Positions 26,033-34,174 of a stretch of 64,000 nucleotides of DNA are shown piece by piece. The translations under genes were made by a program, and so were the position numbers. A model generated the notes under the pieces. That model made no database searches, had not been told where the DNA came from, and saw only the letters and a program-made list of their open reading frames with translations. The first letter of the stretch is position 1. Each line of letters begins with the position of its first letter. The stretch is from positions 62,001 to 126,000 of the forward strand of contig NZ_WTUZ01000022.1 in NCBI RefSeq assembly GCF_009882985.1. Reading direction: 5' to 3'. This stretch comes from Paenibacillus silvestris. GTDB lineage: Bacteria; Bacillota; Bacilli; Paenibacillales; NBRC-103111.

Positions 26033-27034
26033 ATGTTTGGAAAAAGAGTACAACTAAGAAGAGCATGGGCTCTTGTTGCCATTATGTTTGTAGTATCTAT
26101 TGTTTTAGCTGCTTGTGGAGAAAAGCCTAGCACGCAGCCATCCGCAACAACATCAGCAGCCCCGCAAGCGGCTGTGAAATCCGATGCTCCGCGTACGATT
26201 AAACATGCGATGGGGGAAACCGCTGTACCTGCTCAGCCGAAACGTGTTGTTATTTTGACGAATGAGGGAACAGAAGCCCTTTTAGCTCTTGGAATTAAGC
26301 CAGTTGGTGCCGTTGAATCCTACTACGGGAATCCATGGTTTGACCATATCAAAGCAGATATGCAAGGTGTAACAACAGTTGGTGGAGAATCACAGCCAAA
26401 CCTGGAGTTAATCGCTTCCTTGAAACCAGATCTAATCATTGGTAACAAAATGCGTCATGAGAAAGTGTACGACCAGCTTAAAGCGATTGCTCCAACGGTT
26501 TATTCGGAGACATTGCGCGGTGAGTGGAAAAGCAACTTCTCGCTATATGCGGATGCGCTTAACAAGAAAGCAGAAGGCGACAAGATTATTGCTGACTTCG
26601 ATAAACGCATTGACGATTTCAAAGCTAAAGCCGGCGATAAGCTGAAAGAGAAAATTGCTGTTGTCCGCTTCATGGGCGGTAAAACGCGTTACTACTATGG
26701 AAATATGTTCACTGGTGTTATTTTCAAACAAATCGGTTTCCCGCGTTCGGATCCAAAAAGCGATGAAAAAGCATTTGAAGATATTACCAAAGAGCGTTTG
26801 ACTGAATTGGATGCTGCAGACCGCGTGTTCTACTTTACATATGAGCTTGGCGATGGTAAAGGAACGAAGCAAGAGCAGGAATGGATGAATGATCCGCTTT
26901 GGAAAAACCTTAAAGTTGTGAAAGACAATAAATTAGTTAAAGTTAATGATGCGACATGGAATACAGCTGGCGGTGTGAAAGCGGCTAATCTCATGATCGA
27001 TGACCTTTACAAAATTTATGATGTAAAACCTTAA
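26033..27034 (+). CDS. Iron-siderophore binding lipoprotein
   Basis: The start (MFGKRVQLRR) has GGAGGG 11 bp upstream. The 333-aa product has a lipoprotein signal with lipobox LAAC (lipidated Cys28) and a Thr/Ala/Pro-rich linker. The type III solute-binding fold follows, with two lobes joined by a long helix (PKRVVILTNEGTEALLALG, LELIASLKPDLIIGN, and in lobe two NTAGGVKAANLMIDDLYKI). Captured ferric siderophore would be passed to the two divergently encoded permeases. A Fur box directly upstream implies induction by iron starvation. Confidence 0.93.
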   Translation: MFGKRVQLRRAWALVAIMFVVSIVLAACGEKPSTQPSATTSAAPQAAVKSDAPRTIKHAMGETAVPAQPKRVVILTNEGTEALLALGIKPVGAVESYYGNPWFDHIKADMQGVTTVGGESQPNLELIASLKPDLIIGNKMRHEKVYDQLKAIAPTVYSETLRGEWKSNFSLYADALNKKAEGDKIIADFDKRIDDFKAKAGDKLKEKIAVVRFMGGKTRYYYGNMFTGVIFKQIGFPRSDPKSDEKAFEDITKERLTELDAADRVFYFTYELGDGKGTKQEQEWMNDPLWKNLKVVKDNKLVKVNDATWNTAGGVKAANLMIDDLYKIYDVKP

Positions 27035-27042
27035 TAAATGTG

Positions 27043-27070
27043 GGACTGCTTCTTGTGAGCAGTCCTTTTT
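27043..27070 (+). terminator. Terminator after the siderophore-binding gene
   Basis: A perfect 8-bp stem GGACTGCT / AGCAGTCC with loop TCTTGTG, followed by TTTTT. Confidence 0.9.
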
Positions 27071-27159
27071 CGACCCATGAGTGCTTATATGATCTGGGGT
27101 TTGGGGGAAGCTGAGCTTGCCCTTTTATTTATTTGTTGTTGTTGGCGGAATCGAAATCG

Positions 27160-27350
27160 AATAACTGGAATATCTCCTGTAATTCATGGTGATATGGGCT
27201 TAGCTGGGGTGAATAACTGGAAAAAATCCAGTTATTTGAGCTGATAATCTTCATGATTATGCAAAGGCTAAGAATATAACGGGAGTTTTTCCAGCTAATG
27301 ATGCTAAACCGATTGCAATGTACAAATTAGCTGGAAATTTTCCAGTTAAA
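27160..27350. repeat. Cluster of four related imperfect palindromes in a gene-free stretch
   Basis: The 430-bp gap between the lipoprotein gene and the SASP gene has no credible gene. It holds four copies of an approximately 25-bp palindrome of the form AATAACTGGA-N5-TCCAGTTATT. The second, at 27212-27236, is perfect. The others, near 27160-27184, 27276-27299 and 27326-27349, are decayed. Their centres are about 50-64 bp apart. They are not placed as terminators for either neighbour. Confidence 0.7.
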
Positions 27351-27393
27351 AGTTGCGGATGCGGGGGAAAGTAAGGCAGATAGTCAGTCACAC

Positions 27394-27442
27394 AAAAAGG
27401 AGGGCTCCCTTCCGTAGCGTAGCTACTTGAAGGAAAGCCCTC
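27394..27442 (-). terminator. Terminator of the first SASP gene
   Basis: A minus-strand hairpin of GAGGGCTTTCCTTC with GAAGGGAGCCCTC around AAGTAGCTACGCTACG, then TTTTTG. Confidence 0.85.
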
Positions 27443-27466
27443 ACTTGCTTAAGTATGGAAGAGATG

Positions 27467-27703
27467 TTATCTGCTAAATCTGTTAGCGCTGCCGCCTGCT
27501 AGCTGTTGTTCAGCAATTTGAACAAGGCGACGAGTGATGCTGCCCCCAATGGAGCCTGTATCACGGGACGTCATGTAGCCATAGTAACCGTCTTGAGGAA
27601 TCTGGATACCTAGTTCTTGAGCAACTTCGTATTTCATTTGATCCAAAGCTGCTGTAGCTTGTGGAACAACTAAAGAGTTGCTGCTGCGAGATTGTCCTGC
27701 CAT
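27467..27703 (-). CDS. Alpha/beta-type small acid-soluble spore protein
   Basis: The 78-aa protein coats and protects spore DNA. It has both SASP signatures: the germination-protease site region KYEVAQELGIQIP and the DNA-binding YMTSRDTGSIGGSITRRLVQ. It is nearly identical in its core to the second SASP at 33.8 kb. The ATG follows GGAGGTGAT. A forespore promoter lies upstream. Confidence 0.97.
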   Translation of the reverse strand: MAGQSRSSNSLVVPQATAALDQMKYEVAQELGIQIPQDGYYGYMTSRDTGSIGGSITRRLVQIAEQQLAGGSANRFSR

Positions 27704-27726
27704 CTGATATCACCTCCAGTAATAGG

Positions 27727-27756
27727 TAGTATAATCTCTTTTCTAAAATATACTCA
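27727..27756 (-). promoter_or_regulatory. Probable forespore (sigma-G/F) promoter of the first SASP gene
   Basis: On the minus strand TGAGTA (27756-27751), a 17-bp spacer, and TATACTA (27733-27727), close to the TGAATA / CATACTA forespore consensus. Confidence 0.6.
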
Positions 27757-27861
27757 TACATTTTACTGGAAATTTTCGGAAGTGATTTGGAAAGCTGAAA
27801 AGCAGAATTGGACAGTCTTTGTTATAATAAGAAAAGCAATGGGAGAGCGGAGGCGAAAATT

Positions 27862-28347
27862 ATGTTTGAACTATCTGTAAAGGGCTGGTCCCTTGATAAG
27901 GACTTACAAATCATACAGGCGGATGTCCGCATGGCGGTGGACGATAGCGTTATTATCGAAGAACCGCTATGCGTCGATGTGGGACTCCCTGCGCTGCTGT
28001 ACAGTGCGCTGAAGGACACGGAGCCGAATCGATTTGCACCGCCGGATCAATGGGAGCAGATGCCTTTCTTTGTTTGTGGCTGTGGAGACCCGGAATGTAG
28101 AGGGTTCTCATTTGTTGTGCATCATTTGCCGCAAGAACAAATACAGCTTATCTCGGTTGAGGAGCGGACAAACGGCACGTACCGCGAGCTTGAGACCCAC
28201 CATATACCAGCCGCTCACTACAGGAAAGAGGTCCTGGAGATCGGGGAAACCTATTTGGCATTTATCAAAGGGTTGGATTATAAGCCCTATTTTGCCGATA
28301 CGGTTAAGGTAGTTGAAGGTCTGGTGCATCAATTACATCAACAATGA
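27862..28347 (+). CDS. Hypothetical protein with a CxCxxxxC motif, 161 aa
   Basis: The start is ATG 27862 with GGAGG 8 bp upstream. The product is soluble and acidic, and has a cysteine cluster FFVCGCGDPECRGFSFVV (about residues 73-90) that could bind a metal. The rest is unremarkable (GWSLDKDLQIIQADVRMAVD at the N-terminus and a helical C-terminus). I do not recognise the family. It lies 13 bp upstream of the RNase H gene and is probably cotranscribed with it. Confidence 0.75.
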   Translation: MFELSVKGWSLDKDLQIIQADVRMAVDDSVIIEEPLCVDVGLPALLYSALKDTEPNRFAPPDQWEQMPFFVCGCGDPECRGFSFVVHHLPQEQIQLISVEERTNGTYRELETHHIPAAHYRKEVLEIGETYLAFIKGLDYKPYFADTVKVVEGLVHQLHQQ

Positions 28348-28360
28348 CGGAGTGAATAGG

Positions 28361-29002
28361 ATGGCAGCAGTGAAGTATTATGTCGTTTGGGTGGGGCACA
28401 AGCCAGGGATCTACCGATCGTGGGCGGACTGTCAGGCGCAGACAAAAGGATTTCCACAAGCGAGATTCAAATCATACGAATCCGAGGCGGAAGCGCGTCA
28501 AGCTTTGGAAAAAGGCTGGCAGAAATCTCTGAATTTTGGAGGGAAACCGGCATCTGCCTCTGGCAGTAAATCGGCTACCCCTGAGACAGCTCCAGAAGTC
28601 GACTATGATAGCCTCTCTGTGGATGTGGGATGCTCCGGTAATCCAGGCATTGTGGAGTACAAAGGGGTCGATACGCGGACGGGGGAGATCCTTTTTTACC
28701 AAGGACCAATTTCCAAGGGTACGAATAATCTAGGCGAGTTTCTAGCGATCGTGCACGGATTAGCGTATTTGCAAAAGCAGGGCAGCAGCAAAACGATATA
28801 TACGGATTCCGTTACAGCATTAAGTTGGATTCGCAAAAAGGAAGTTTCGACCAATTTGGTTCGCGATGCTTCGACGGAAGAAATTTGGACGCTGGTTGAC
28901 CGCGCGCTGAAGTGGCTCCGGACCAATAGTTATCCGAATAAGATCGTGAAATGGGACACGAAAAAGTGGGGAGAAATTAAGGCTGATTTTGGCAGAAAAT
29001 AA
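28361..29002 (+). CDS. rnhA: RNase H with an N-terminal RNA-DNA hybrid-binding domain
   Basis: Cuts RNA in RNA-DNA hybrids. The start MAAVKYYVVW follows GGAGTGAATAGG. The 213-aa product begins with the small caulimovirus viroplasmin-like/HBD domain (VVWVGHKPGIYRSWADCQAQ, KSYESEAEARQAL). An Ala/Ser/Pro linker follows, then the RNase H fold. Catalytic acids are visible in SVDVGCSGNPG (Asp), NNLGEFLAIVHGL (Glu), IYTDSVTALSW (Asp) and near the end in KADFGRK. This resembles the Bacillus halodurans type of enzyme rather than RNase HII or HIII. Confidence 0.9.
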   Translation: MAAVKYYVVWVGHKPGIYRSWADCQAQTKGFPQARFKSYESEAEARQALEKGWQKSLNFGGKPASASGSKSATPETAPEVDYDSLSVDVGCSGNPGIVEYKGVDTRTGEILFYQGPISKGTNNLGEFLAIVHGLAYLQKQGSSKTIYTDSVTALSWIRKKEVSTNLVRDASTEEIWTLVDRALKWLRTNSYPNKIVKWDTKKWGEIKADFGRK

Positions 29003-29117
29003 TCCTATTGCTTTTACATTGACGCGTCAGTACACTAAAGGGAGAAATTTGACGAAAAGTGTGATATGATAGATTCATTATTTTTATAAAAGAATTGTAA
29101 TCTAGGAGGAATATAGA

Positions 29118-30803
29118 ATGGCTCATCCAAAACAGCGTAGCGACATGATTAAAAAAGGATTCGACCGCGCTCCGCACCGTAGTTTGTTGCGCGCAGCCGG
29201 CGTTAAAGAAGAAGATTTCGGCAAGCCGTTTATTGCGGTTTGTAACTCTTATATAGACATTATTCCTGGGCATGTGCATTTGCAAGAATTCGGTAAGCTC
29301 GTGAAAGAAGCGATCCGTGAAGCAGGCGGCGTTCCTTTCGAGTTCAACACGATCGGTGTTGACGATGGTATTGCTATGGGACATATCGGTATGCGTTATT
29401 CCTTGCCAAGCCGTGAAATTATTGCGGATTCCTTGGAAACAGTCGTAAACGCGCACTGGTTCGACGGTCTTATCTGTATTCCTAACTGTGATAAAATTAC
29501 GCCGGGCATGATCATGGGTGCGCTTCGCGTTAACATCCCTACGATGTTAGTCAGTGGTGGCCCAATGAAAGCTGGTAAAGATAAAAATGGTAAATCCATT
29601 TCCTTGTCCTCCGTTTTTGAGGGCGTAGGTGCTTTCCAAGCAGGTAAATTGGATGAAGCAGGTCTAGAAGAGCTTGAGCAATACGGTTGTCCGACTTGCG
29701 GATCTTGTTCCGGTATGTTCACAGCGAACTCCATGAACTGTTTGGCAGAAGGTCTAGGCCTTGCTATGCCAGGTAACGGTACAATCTTGGCTGTTGCTGA
29801 AGAGCGTAAGCAATTCGTGAAAGACTGTGCGAAACAGCTGATGACATTGATCGAAAAAGACATTAAACCGCGTGATATCGTAACAATCGAAGCGATTGAC
29901 AACGCGTTTGCACTTGATATGGCGATGGGCGGTTCCACGAATACGGTTCTTCACACATTGGCTATCGCTGCTGAAGCAGGCATCGATTACCCGATTGCTC
30001 GTATTAATGAAGTGGCAGAGCGCGTACCTCACCTTGCGAAAATCGCTCCAGCTTCTGATTATCACATTGAAGATGTGCATTTAGCTGGCGGTGTTAGCGC
30101 AGTTATCAACGAGCTTTTGAAAAAGCCGGGTGCTTTCGATGGCGATCGTCTTTCCGTTACTGCGCAAACAATCCGTGAAAACGTAGCTGGTTGTGAAATC
30201 CAGAATACAGACGTCATTCGTCCGTTAAGCAACCCGCATAGCGAAAGAGGCGGACTAGCTGTTCTGTTCGGTAACCTTGCACCTGAAGGCAGTATCGTTA
30301 AAGTCGGAGCGGTAGATAAATCCGTTGGCGGGCGTCACGTAGGTCCTGCGATCTGCTTTGACTCTCAAGATGAGGCTCTCTATGGCATTGCTAATGGCAA
30401 AGTTAAAGAAGGCCACGTTGTTGTAATCCGTTATGAAGGGCCAAAAGGCGGACCTGGTATGCCGGAAATGTTGGCACCTACTTCCCAAATCGTAGGTATG
30501 GGTCTAGGCGCGAAAGTTGCCTTGATTACAGACGGACGTTTCTCAGGCGCATCCCGCGGTATCTCCATCGGCCATATGTCTCCAGAGGCTGCTGAAGGCG
30601 GACCACTTGCTTTCGTACATGACGGCGACATTATCGATGTCGATATGGATGGCCGCAAAATCAATTTGCAAGTCAGCGACGAAGAGTTAGCGAAGCGCCG
30701 CGAAAGCTGGACAGAGTTCCAACCGAAAATCCAAACCGGATATTTGGCGCGTTACACGAAAATGGTAACGAATGCGAGTGCCGGAGCTATTTTGAAATGG
30801 TAA
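29118..30803 (+). CDS. ilvD: Dihydroxy-acid dehydratase
   Basis: Catalyses the dehydration step of valine, isoleucine and pantothenate synthesis. The 561-aa length is standard. Cluster and active-site features are [29 protein letters not shown] and [15 protein letters not shown] [16 protein letters not shown]. The start follows CTAGGAGG. It is monocistronic, away from other ilv/leu genes. A TGATATGAT extended -10 precedes it, but I could not pair it with a convincing -35. Confidence 0.96.
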   Translation: MAHPKQRSDMIKKGFDRAPHRSLLRAAGVKEEDFGKPFIAVCNSYIDIIPGHVHLQEFGKLVKEAIREAGGVPFEFNTIGVDDGIAMGHIGMRYSLPSREIIADSLETVVNAHWFDGLICIPNCDKITPGMIMGALRVNIPTMLVSGGPMKAGKDKNGKSISLSSVFEGVGAFQAGKLDEAGLEELEQYGCPTCGSCSGMFTANSMNCLAEGLGLAMPGNGTILAVAEERKQFVKDCAKQLMTLIEKDIKPRDIVTIEAIDNAFALDMAMGGSTNTVLHTLAIAAEAGIDYPIARINEVAERVPHLAKIAPASDYHIEDVHLAGGVSAVINELLKKPGAFDGDRLSVTAQTIRENVAGCEIQNTDVIRPLSNPHSERGGLAVLFGNLAPEGSIVKVGAVDKSVGGRHVGPAICFDSQDEALYGIANGKVKEGHVVVIRYEGPKGGPGMPEMLAPTSQIVGMGLGAKVALITDGRFSGASRGISIGHMSPEAAEGGPLAFVHDGDIIDVDMDGRKINLQVSDEELAKRRESWTEFQPKIQTGYLARYTKMVTNASAGAILKW

Positions 30804-30810
30804 AATAATA

Positions 30811-30842
30811 AAAGGCCAGGGCTAATAGCTCTGGCCTTTTTT
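30811..30842. terminator. Bidirectional terminator between ilvD and the permease gene
   Basis: An 8-9 bp stem GGCCAGGGC / GCTCTGGCC with T runs on both strands. Confidence 0.9.
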
Positions 30843-30850
30843 ATGTGCTT

Positions 30851-31951
30851 TTATAAGAAGAAGTGCATAAATAGCAAAGAGCCAGTCAAAACCGTTACTG
30901 CGACAACAACGGAAAGCGTAAGTACGAAACGGGCTTTGAAAATGGATAACAGCATGAGTGTGCTTTTGACATCGATCATTGGGCCGAAGACGAGGAACGC
31001 CAGCAGGGAACCTGGGGAGAACGTCTTAGCGAAAGAAGCGGCTACGAAGGCATCCGTTGTGGAGCATAACGAGAGTAAGTAAGCAAAGCCCATCATAAAC
31101 ACATGCGAGATGAATGTCCCTTGACCGATGGCAGATAAACTGTCTTGCGCGACAAAGGTTTGGATTAATGCGGTCAGGAAGGCACCGAGCATTAAGTATT
31201 TGCTCATTTCAAACAGCTCGGAAGTACCGTGACTGAACATGATTGCTAACCGGCTGTCACCGTGAGAGTGGCCATGGCCGTGGTTATGATCGTGCTTATG
31301 AGCATGGTCGTGCGTGTGATCATGGTGATGATGCTTATGGTCATGGTCATGCTGATGCTGGGGCTCATGTGTGTGGATATGCTCAGCACTATGCCCGCCG
31401 CTCATGGCATGGCGCAGCGGGCTGCTTTTCAGAAAGCGTGTCAACAGGAGACCGACAATCAGCGCGACACCGAAGGTGAGGCCCATGCGCGAATAAGCCA
31501 TTTCCGGTTCGCTGCGGAAAGCCATGAAGGTAGACGCGAACACGATCGGATTCAGAATCGGCCCGACGAGTATGAAAATAACGGCAATGTAGACGGGCAT
31601 GCCTTTGCGCATAAGCCGGCGAACGAAAGGGATCATGCCGCACTCGCAAAGTGGGAACATGATACCCAGCACGCAGGCGAACAGGATGCCGCCAAGCGGA
31701 TGCTTGGGTGTCATACGCCGGATGAAAGTTTCCGGGATGAAGTTTTCGACGACGGTGGAGAGCAGGACGCCCATGAACATAAAGGGCAGGGCGTCGAGGA
31801 AAATGTCCATAGAAGCAGCAAACACACGCTTGCTATCATTCAGGATCATCCCCATTGGCGGAAGCTCTCTCGTCGTTAATATGAGGATGAGGAGACATGC
31901 GCAAATGACCGTGGAGACGGGAAGGCTCCACCGGTATAATGTTGATGACAA
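30851..31951 (-). CDS. Permease of the YraQ/DUF318 family with a histidine-rich loop
   Basis: The 366-aa membrane protein starts at TTG 31951 after AAAGGGGTG. It shows the family's LCECGMIPFVRRLMRKGMP and VGPILNPIVFASTFM in the first half and the related CSTTDAFVAASFA in the second. A cytoplasmic or external loop of about 45 residues in the middle carries more than 20 histidines alternating with Asp, Glu and Gly, which strongly suggests zinc, copper or nickel handling. Relatives are proposed metal or arsenite transporters. I saw no Zur or Fur box upstream. It is monocistronic and divergent from trpS. Confidence 0.8.
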   Translation of the reverse strand: MSSTLYRWSLPVSTVICACLLILILTTRELPPMGMILNDSKRVFAASMDIFLDALPFMFMGVLLSTVVENFIPETFIRRMTPKHPLGGILFACVLGIMFPLCECGMIPFVRRLMRKGMPVYIAVIFILVGPILNPIVFASTFMAFRSEPEMAYSRMGLTFGVALIVGLLLTRFLKSSPLRHAMSGGHSAEHIHTHEPQHQHDHDHKHHHHDHTHDHAHKHDHNHGHGHSHGDSRLAIMFSHGTSELFEMSKYLMLGAFLTALIQTFVAQDSLSAIGQGTFISHVFMMGFAYLLSLCSTTDAFVAASFAKTFSPGSLLAFLVFGPMIDVKSTLMLLSIFKARFVLTLSVVVAVTVLTGSLLFMHFFL

Positions 31952-32039
31952 TGCATTGACACCCCTTTGTCCATTGATGATAGGATCGTATGTTATCTAT
32001 CCTATGTCCATGCAGGGAAAGATAGGACAAAGACCTTGG

Positions 32040-32067
32040 TTGACAATGGAAAGTCAAGGTGTATAAT
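32040..32067 (+). promoter_or_regulatory. Sigma-A promoter of trpS
   Basis: TTGACA (32040-32045), a 16-bp spacer, and TATAAT (32062-32067), just before the T-box leader. Confidence 0.8.
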
Positions 32068-32084
32068 TATATAAAATCAATAAG

Positions 32085-32370
32085 CGATGACAGGAACAAG
32101 TACGTTTGTTTCCCGTTTCTCAGAGAGCCGGTGGTTGGTGCGAACCGGTGAAACGAGCAAACCGAATGGATCCTTGAGCTTGAGGCTGAACACAGTATGA
32201 GGTTGCCGGAACCTAGGCCGGAAGAACATCCGCATCTGACAAGTATGCCAAACGGCTGCTCTCCGTTACAAGAGCCTGAAGGTCTTTCTATGCGGCAATG
32301 ATATGCTCATACATGGACAAATTAGGGTGGTACCACGGTCTCTCGTCCCTTGCGGGGAGAGGCCTTTTTG
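32085..32370 (+). ncRNA. Tryptophan T-box riboswitch
   Basis: The leader controls trpS by sensing uncharged tRNA-Trp. Stem I has the distal AGAGAG...GGTGGTTGGTGCGAACCGG pattern (around 32120-32148). A Trp specifier codon TGG fits at 32167-32169. The 14-base T-box core is AGGGTGGTACCACGG (32324-32338). A terminator hairpin (32337-32364) follows, with TTTTTG. Binding of uncharged tRNA would favour the antiterminator and transcription of trpS. The variable base of the TGGN bulge is T. Confidence 0.93.
32337..32369 (+). terminator. T-box-controlled terminator
   Basis: GGTCTCTCGTCCC and GGGGAGAGGCC form the stem around TTGC, followed by TTTTT. The left arm shares the end of the T-box core, as required for switching. 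Confidence 0.88.
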
Positions 32371-32430
32371 TTGTCTTTTTTTTACGATTCAAAAGCTAAT
32401 TTACTATTGAATTTTGGAGGGATTTTCACA

Positions 32431-33414
32431 ATGAAACGAGTACTATCAGGCATGCAGTCAAGCGGTCAGCTGACAATTGGTAATTATATTGGTGCTCTTC
32501 GCAACTATGTGAAGCTGCAGCATCTGCACCGTTGCTATTTTATGGTGGTGGATATGCATGCAATCACGGTTCCGCAGGATCCTGCTGCGCTTAAAGAACA
32601 AACGGAGTCGATCGCTGCGCTTTATATTGCGGCTGGATTAGATCCGAATAAGGCGTCCATCTTCCTGCAATCCCATGTTCACGCACACGCGGAGCTTGGC
32701 TGGATTATGACGACACTGACGCACATGGGCGAGCTTGAGCGCATGACGCAGTTCAAAGATAAATCGGAAGGCAAGGAATCCGTTGGGGCAGGTCTCTTTA
32801 CGTATCCATCCCTCATGGCCGCAGATATTCTCTTGTACAATGCAGATTTGATCCCGGTTGGGGACGACCAGAAGCAGCATTTGGAGCTTACTCGCGATCT
32901 TGCTAACCGTTTTAACAATCGTTTTGGTGATATGTTCGTGATGCCGCAGCCTTATATGCCTGAGATTGGGGCAAGAATCATGTCACTAGACGATGCTTCC
33001 AAGAAGATGAGCAAAAGCAGTCCGAACGCAGGCAGTTACATCGCTATGCTGGATGAGCCGTCTGTTATCCGTAAGAAGCTTAGCCGTGCTGTGACCGATT
33101 CTGGTCGTGAAGTGAAGTATGATCCACAGAACAAACCAGAGGTTAGTAACCTGATTTCGATCTACTCGCATTTTGCAGAAATGAGTGTAGTCGAGATTGA
33201 AGCCAAATACGATGGCCAAGGTTACGGACCGTTCAAAAAGGATCTGGCCGAGCAGATCGTGGCTGTTCTTGAGCCGATTCAACAACGCTATCACGAAATT
33301 CGCAAATCCGGAGAAATTTTTGATATTTTGAAAAAAGGTGCGCAAGAGGCTGCTGAGGTCGCTAACGAAACCTTGCTTGAAGTGAAGAAACGGATGGGCT
33401 TCGTGGTCATCTAA
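32431..33414 (+). CDS. trpS: Tryptophanyl-tRNA synthetase
   Basis: Class I aminoacyl-tRNA synthetase charging tRNA-Trp. The start MKRVLSGMQ has GGAGGG upstream; the frame is open back into the leader but that part is not coding. The 327-aa product has the HIGH-equivalent GNYIGA in SGQLTIGNYIGALRN and the KMSKS loop in ASKKMSKSSPNAG. It is controlled by the T-box leader immediately upstream. Confidence 0.97.
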   Translation: MKRVLSGMQSSGQLTIGNYIGALRNYVKLQHLHRCYFMVVDMHAITVPQDPAALKEQTESIAALYIAAGLDPNKASIFLQSHVHAHAELGWIMTTLTHMGELERMTQFKDKSEGKESVGAGLFTYPSLMAADILLYNADLIPVGDDQKQHLELTRDLANRFNNRFGDMFVMPQPYMPEIGARIMSLDDASKKMSKSSPNAGSYIAMLDEPSVIRKKLSRAVTDSGREVKYDPQNKPEVSNLISIYSHFAEMSVVEIEAKYDGQGYGPFKKDLAEQIVAVLEPIQQRYHEIRKSGEIFDILKKGAQEAAEVANETLLEVKKRMGFVVI

Positions 33415-33423
33415 AAGAAAGCG

Positions 33424-33465
33424 AAAAGAGCTCAAACAGCGTTATGGCTGTTGAGCTCTTTTTTT
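33424..33465 (+). terminator. Terminator of trpS
   Basis: A long stem AAAGAGCTCAAACAGC / GCTGTTGAGCTCTTT with loop GTTATG and a T7 tail. Confidence 0.93.
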
Positions 33466-33482
33466 GTGGGCAACCGTCGTGG

Positions 33483-33665
33483 TTACGGCCGGGAATTTTT
33501 CTTGCGAATCTTCGCCTTAACAGCAAAGCCATAACCGATAAAGCCTAACGCGATGATCGTACAGACGAGAACCATCCAAGGCTGACGGAGTGCGATAAAT
33601 AAGGAGATGGTGGCAAGCAGAAGCGTGCCGACTAAAGCGAATAAAAGCGCGAGCGGTTTACTCAT
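33483..33665 (-). CDS. ylaF: Small membrane protein of the YlaF/DUF5325 type
   Basis: A 60-aa protein with two membrane helices (PLALLFALVGTLLLATISLF and VLVCTIIALGFIGYGFAV) and a basic tail (KAKIRKKNSRP). Size and layout match YlaF-like DUF5325 proteins of Bacillales, whose function is unknown. The AGAAAGTAGGT before the ATG is a weak ribosome binding site. Confidence 0.7.
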   Translation of the reverse strand: MSKPLALLFALVGTLLLATISLFIALRQPWMVLVCTIIALGFIGYGFAVKAKIRKKNSRP

Positions 33666-33730
33666 GAACGTGACCTACTTTCTAGAAGTTTGAACGGTGT
33701 ATTCTTATTTTAAACTTTTTTGATCGCTGT

Positions 33731-33759
33731 GCATATAAATTCATTTCCTCCACATACTA
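33731..33759 (+). promoter_or_regulatory. Forespore (sigma-G) promoter of the second SASP gene
   Basis: GCATA (33731-33735), a 17-bp spacer, and CATACTA (33753-33759), an excellent match to the sigma-G/F pattern, 59 bp before the start codon. Confidence 0.75.
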
Positions 33760-33818
33760 TGTTTGCAAGCTTGCAAATACATCAAAGATCATAGCTGACT
33801 GAAAGGAGTCTGATCCTT

Positions 33819-34046
33819 ATGGCACAATCTCGTAACAGCAACACTTTGGCAGTTCCACAAGCTACAGCAGCTCTAAATCAATTGAAATATGAGGTAGCTC
33901 AAGAACTGGGCATCCAAATTCCTCAAGATGGTTACTATGGCTACATGACATCCCGTGATACAGGTTCAATCGGGGGTAGCATCACTCGTCGTCTAGTGCA
34001 AATCGCTGAGCAATCGTTGGCTGGTCAATCTGGTTTCCGCAGCTAA
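33819..34046 (+). CDS. Alpha/beta-type small acid-soluble spore protein
   Basis: The 75-aa spore DNA-protecting protein has KYEVAQELGIQIP (germination protease region) and YMTSRDTGSIGGSITRRLVQ. It differs from the 27.5-kb paralogue mainly at the two ends. The ATG follows GAAAGGAG. A sigma-G-type promoter lies upstream and a strong terminator downstream. Confidence 0.97.
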   Translation: MAQSRNSNTLAVPQATAALNQLKYEVAQELGIQIPQDGYYGYMTSRDTGSIGGSITRRLVQIAEQSLAGQSGFRS

Positions 34047-34090
34047 TAAGCGATAACCCGTTATTAGTTTTTCCCGATTGTTGTAATATA

Positions 34091-34129
34091 AAAGCTCAGG
34101 GGCCTAAAAAACCTCTGGGCTTTTTTTTG
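34091..34129 (+). terminator. Terminator of the second SASP gene
   Basis: Stem AGCTCAGGGG / CCTCTGGGCT followed by eight T residues. Confidence 0.88.
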
Positions 34130-34142
34130 TAAAGCCCCAATA

Positions 34143-34174
34143 AAAAAAGACGCGCAATTATACGCGTCTTTTTC
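34143..34174. terminator. Terminator of the YdjM-type gene
   Basis: AAAAAGACGCG / CGCGTCTTTTT around CAATTATA. It serves the minus-strand gene ending at 34175 and reads as a terminator in both directions. Confidence 0.88.

Noticed and set aside
27160-27350. CRISPR array
   Set aside because: The repeats are decayed palindromes with unequal spacing and no cas genes nearby; not a CRISPR.
29019-29071. Full sigma-A promoter for ilvD
   Set aside because: TTGACG at 29049 is only about 10 bp from the TATGAT at 29065; spacing is wrong, so only an extended -10 can be suggested.
31262-31879. 205-codon plus-strand frame opposite the histidine-rich permease
   Set aside because: Produced by the repetitive His codons on the other strand; Met/Val/His-rich nonsense with no ribosome binding site.
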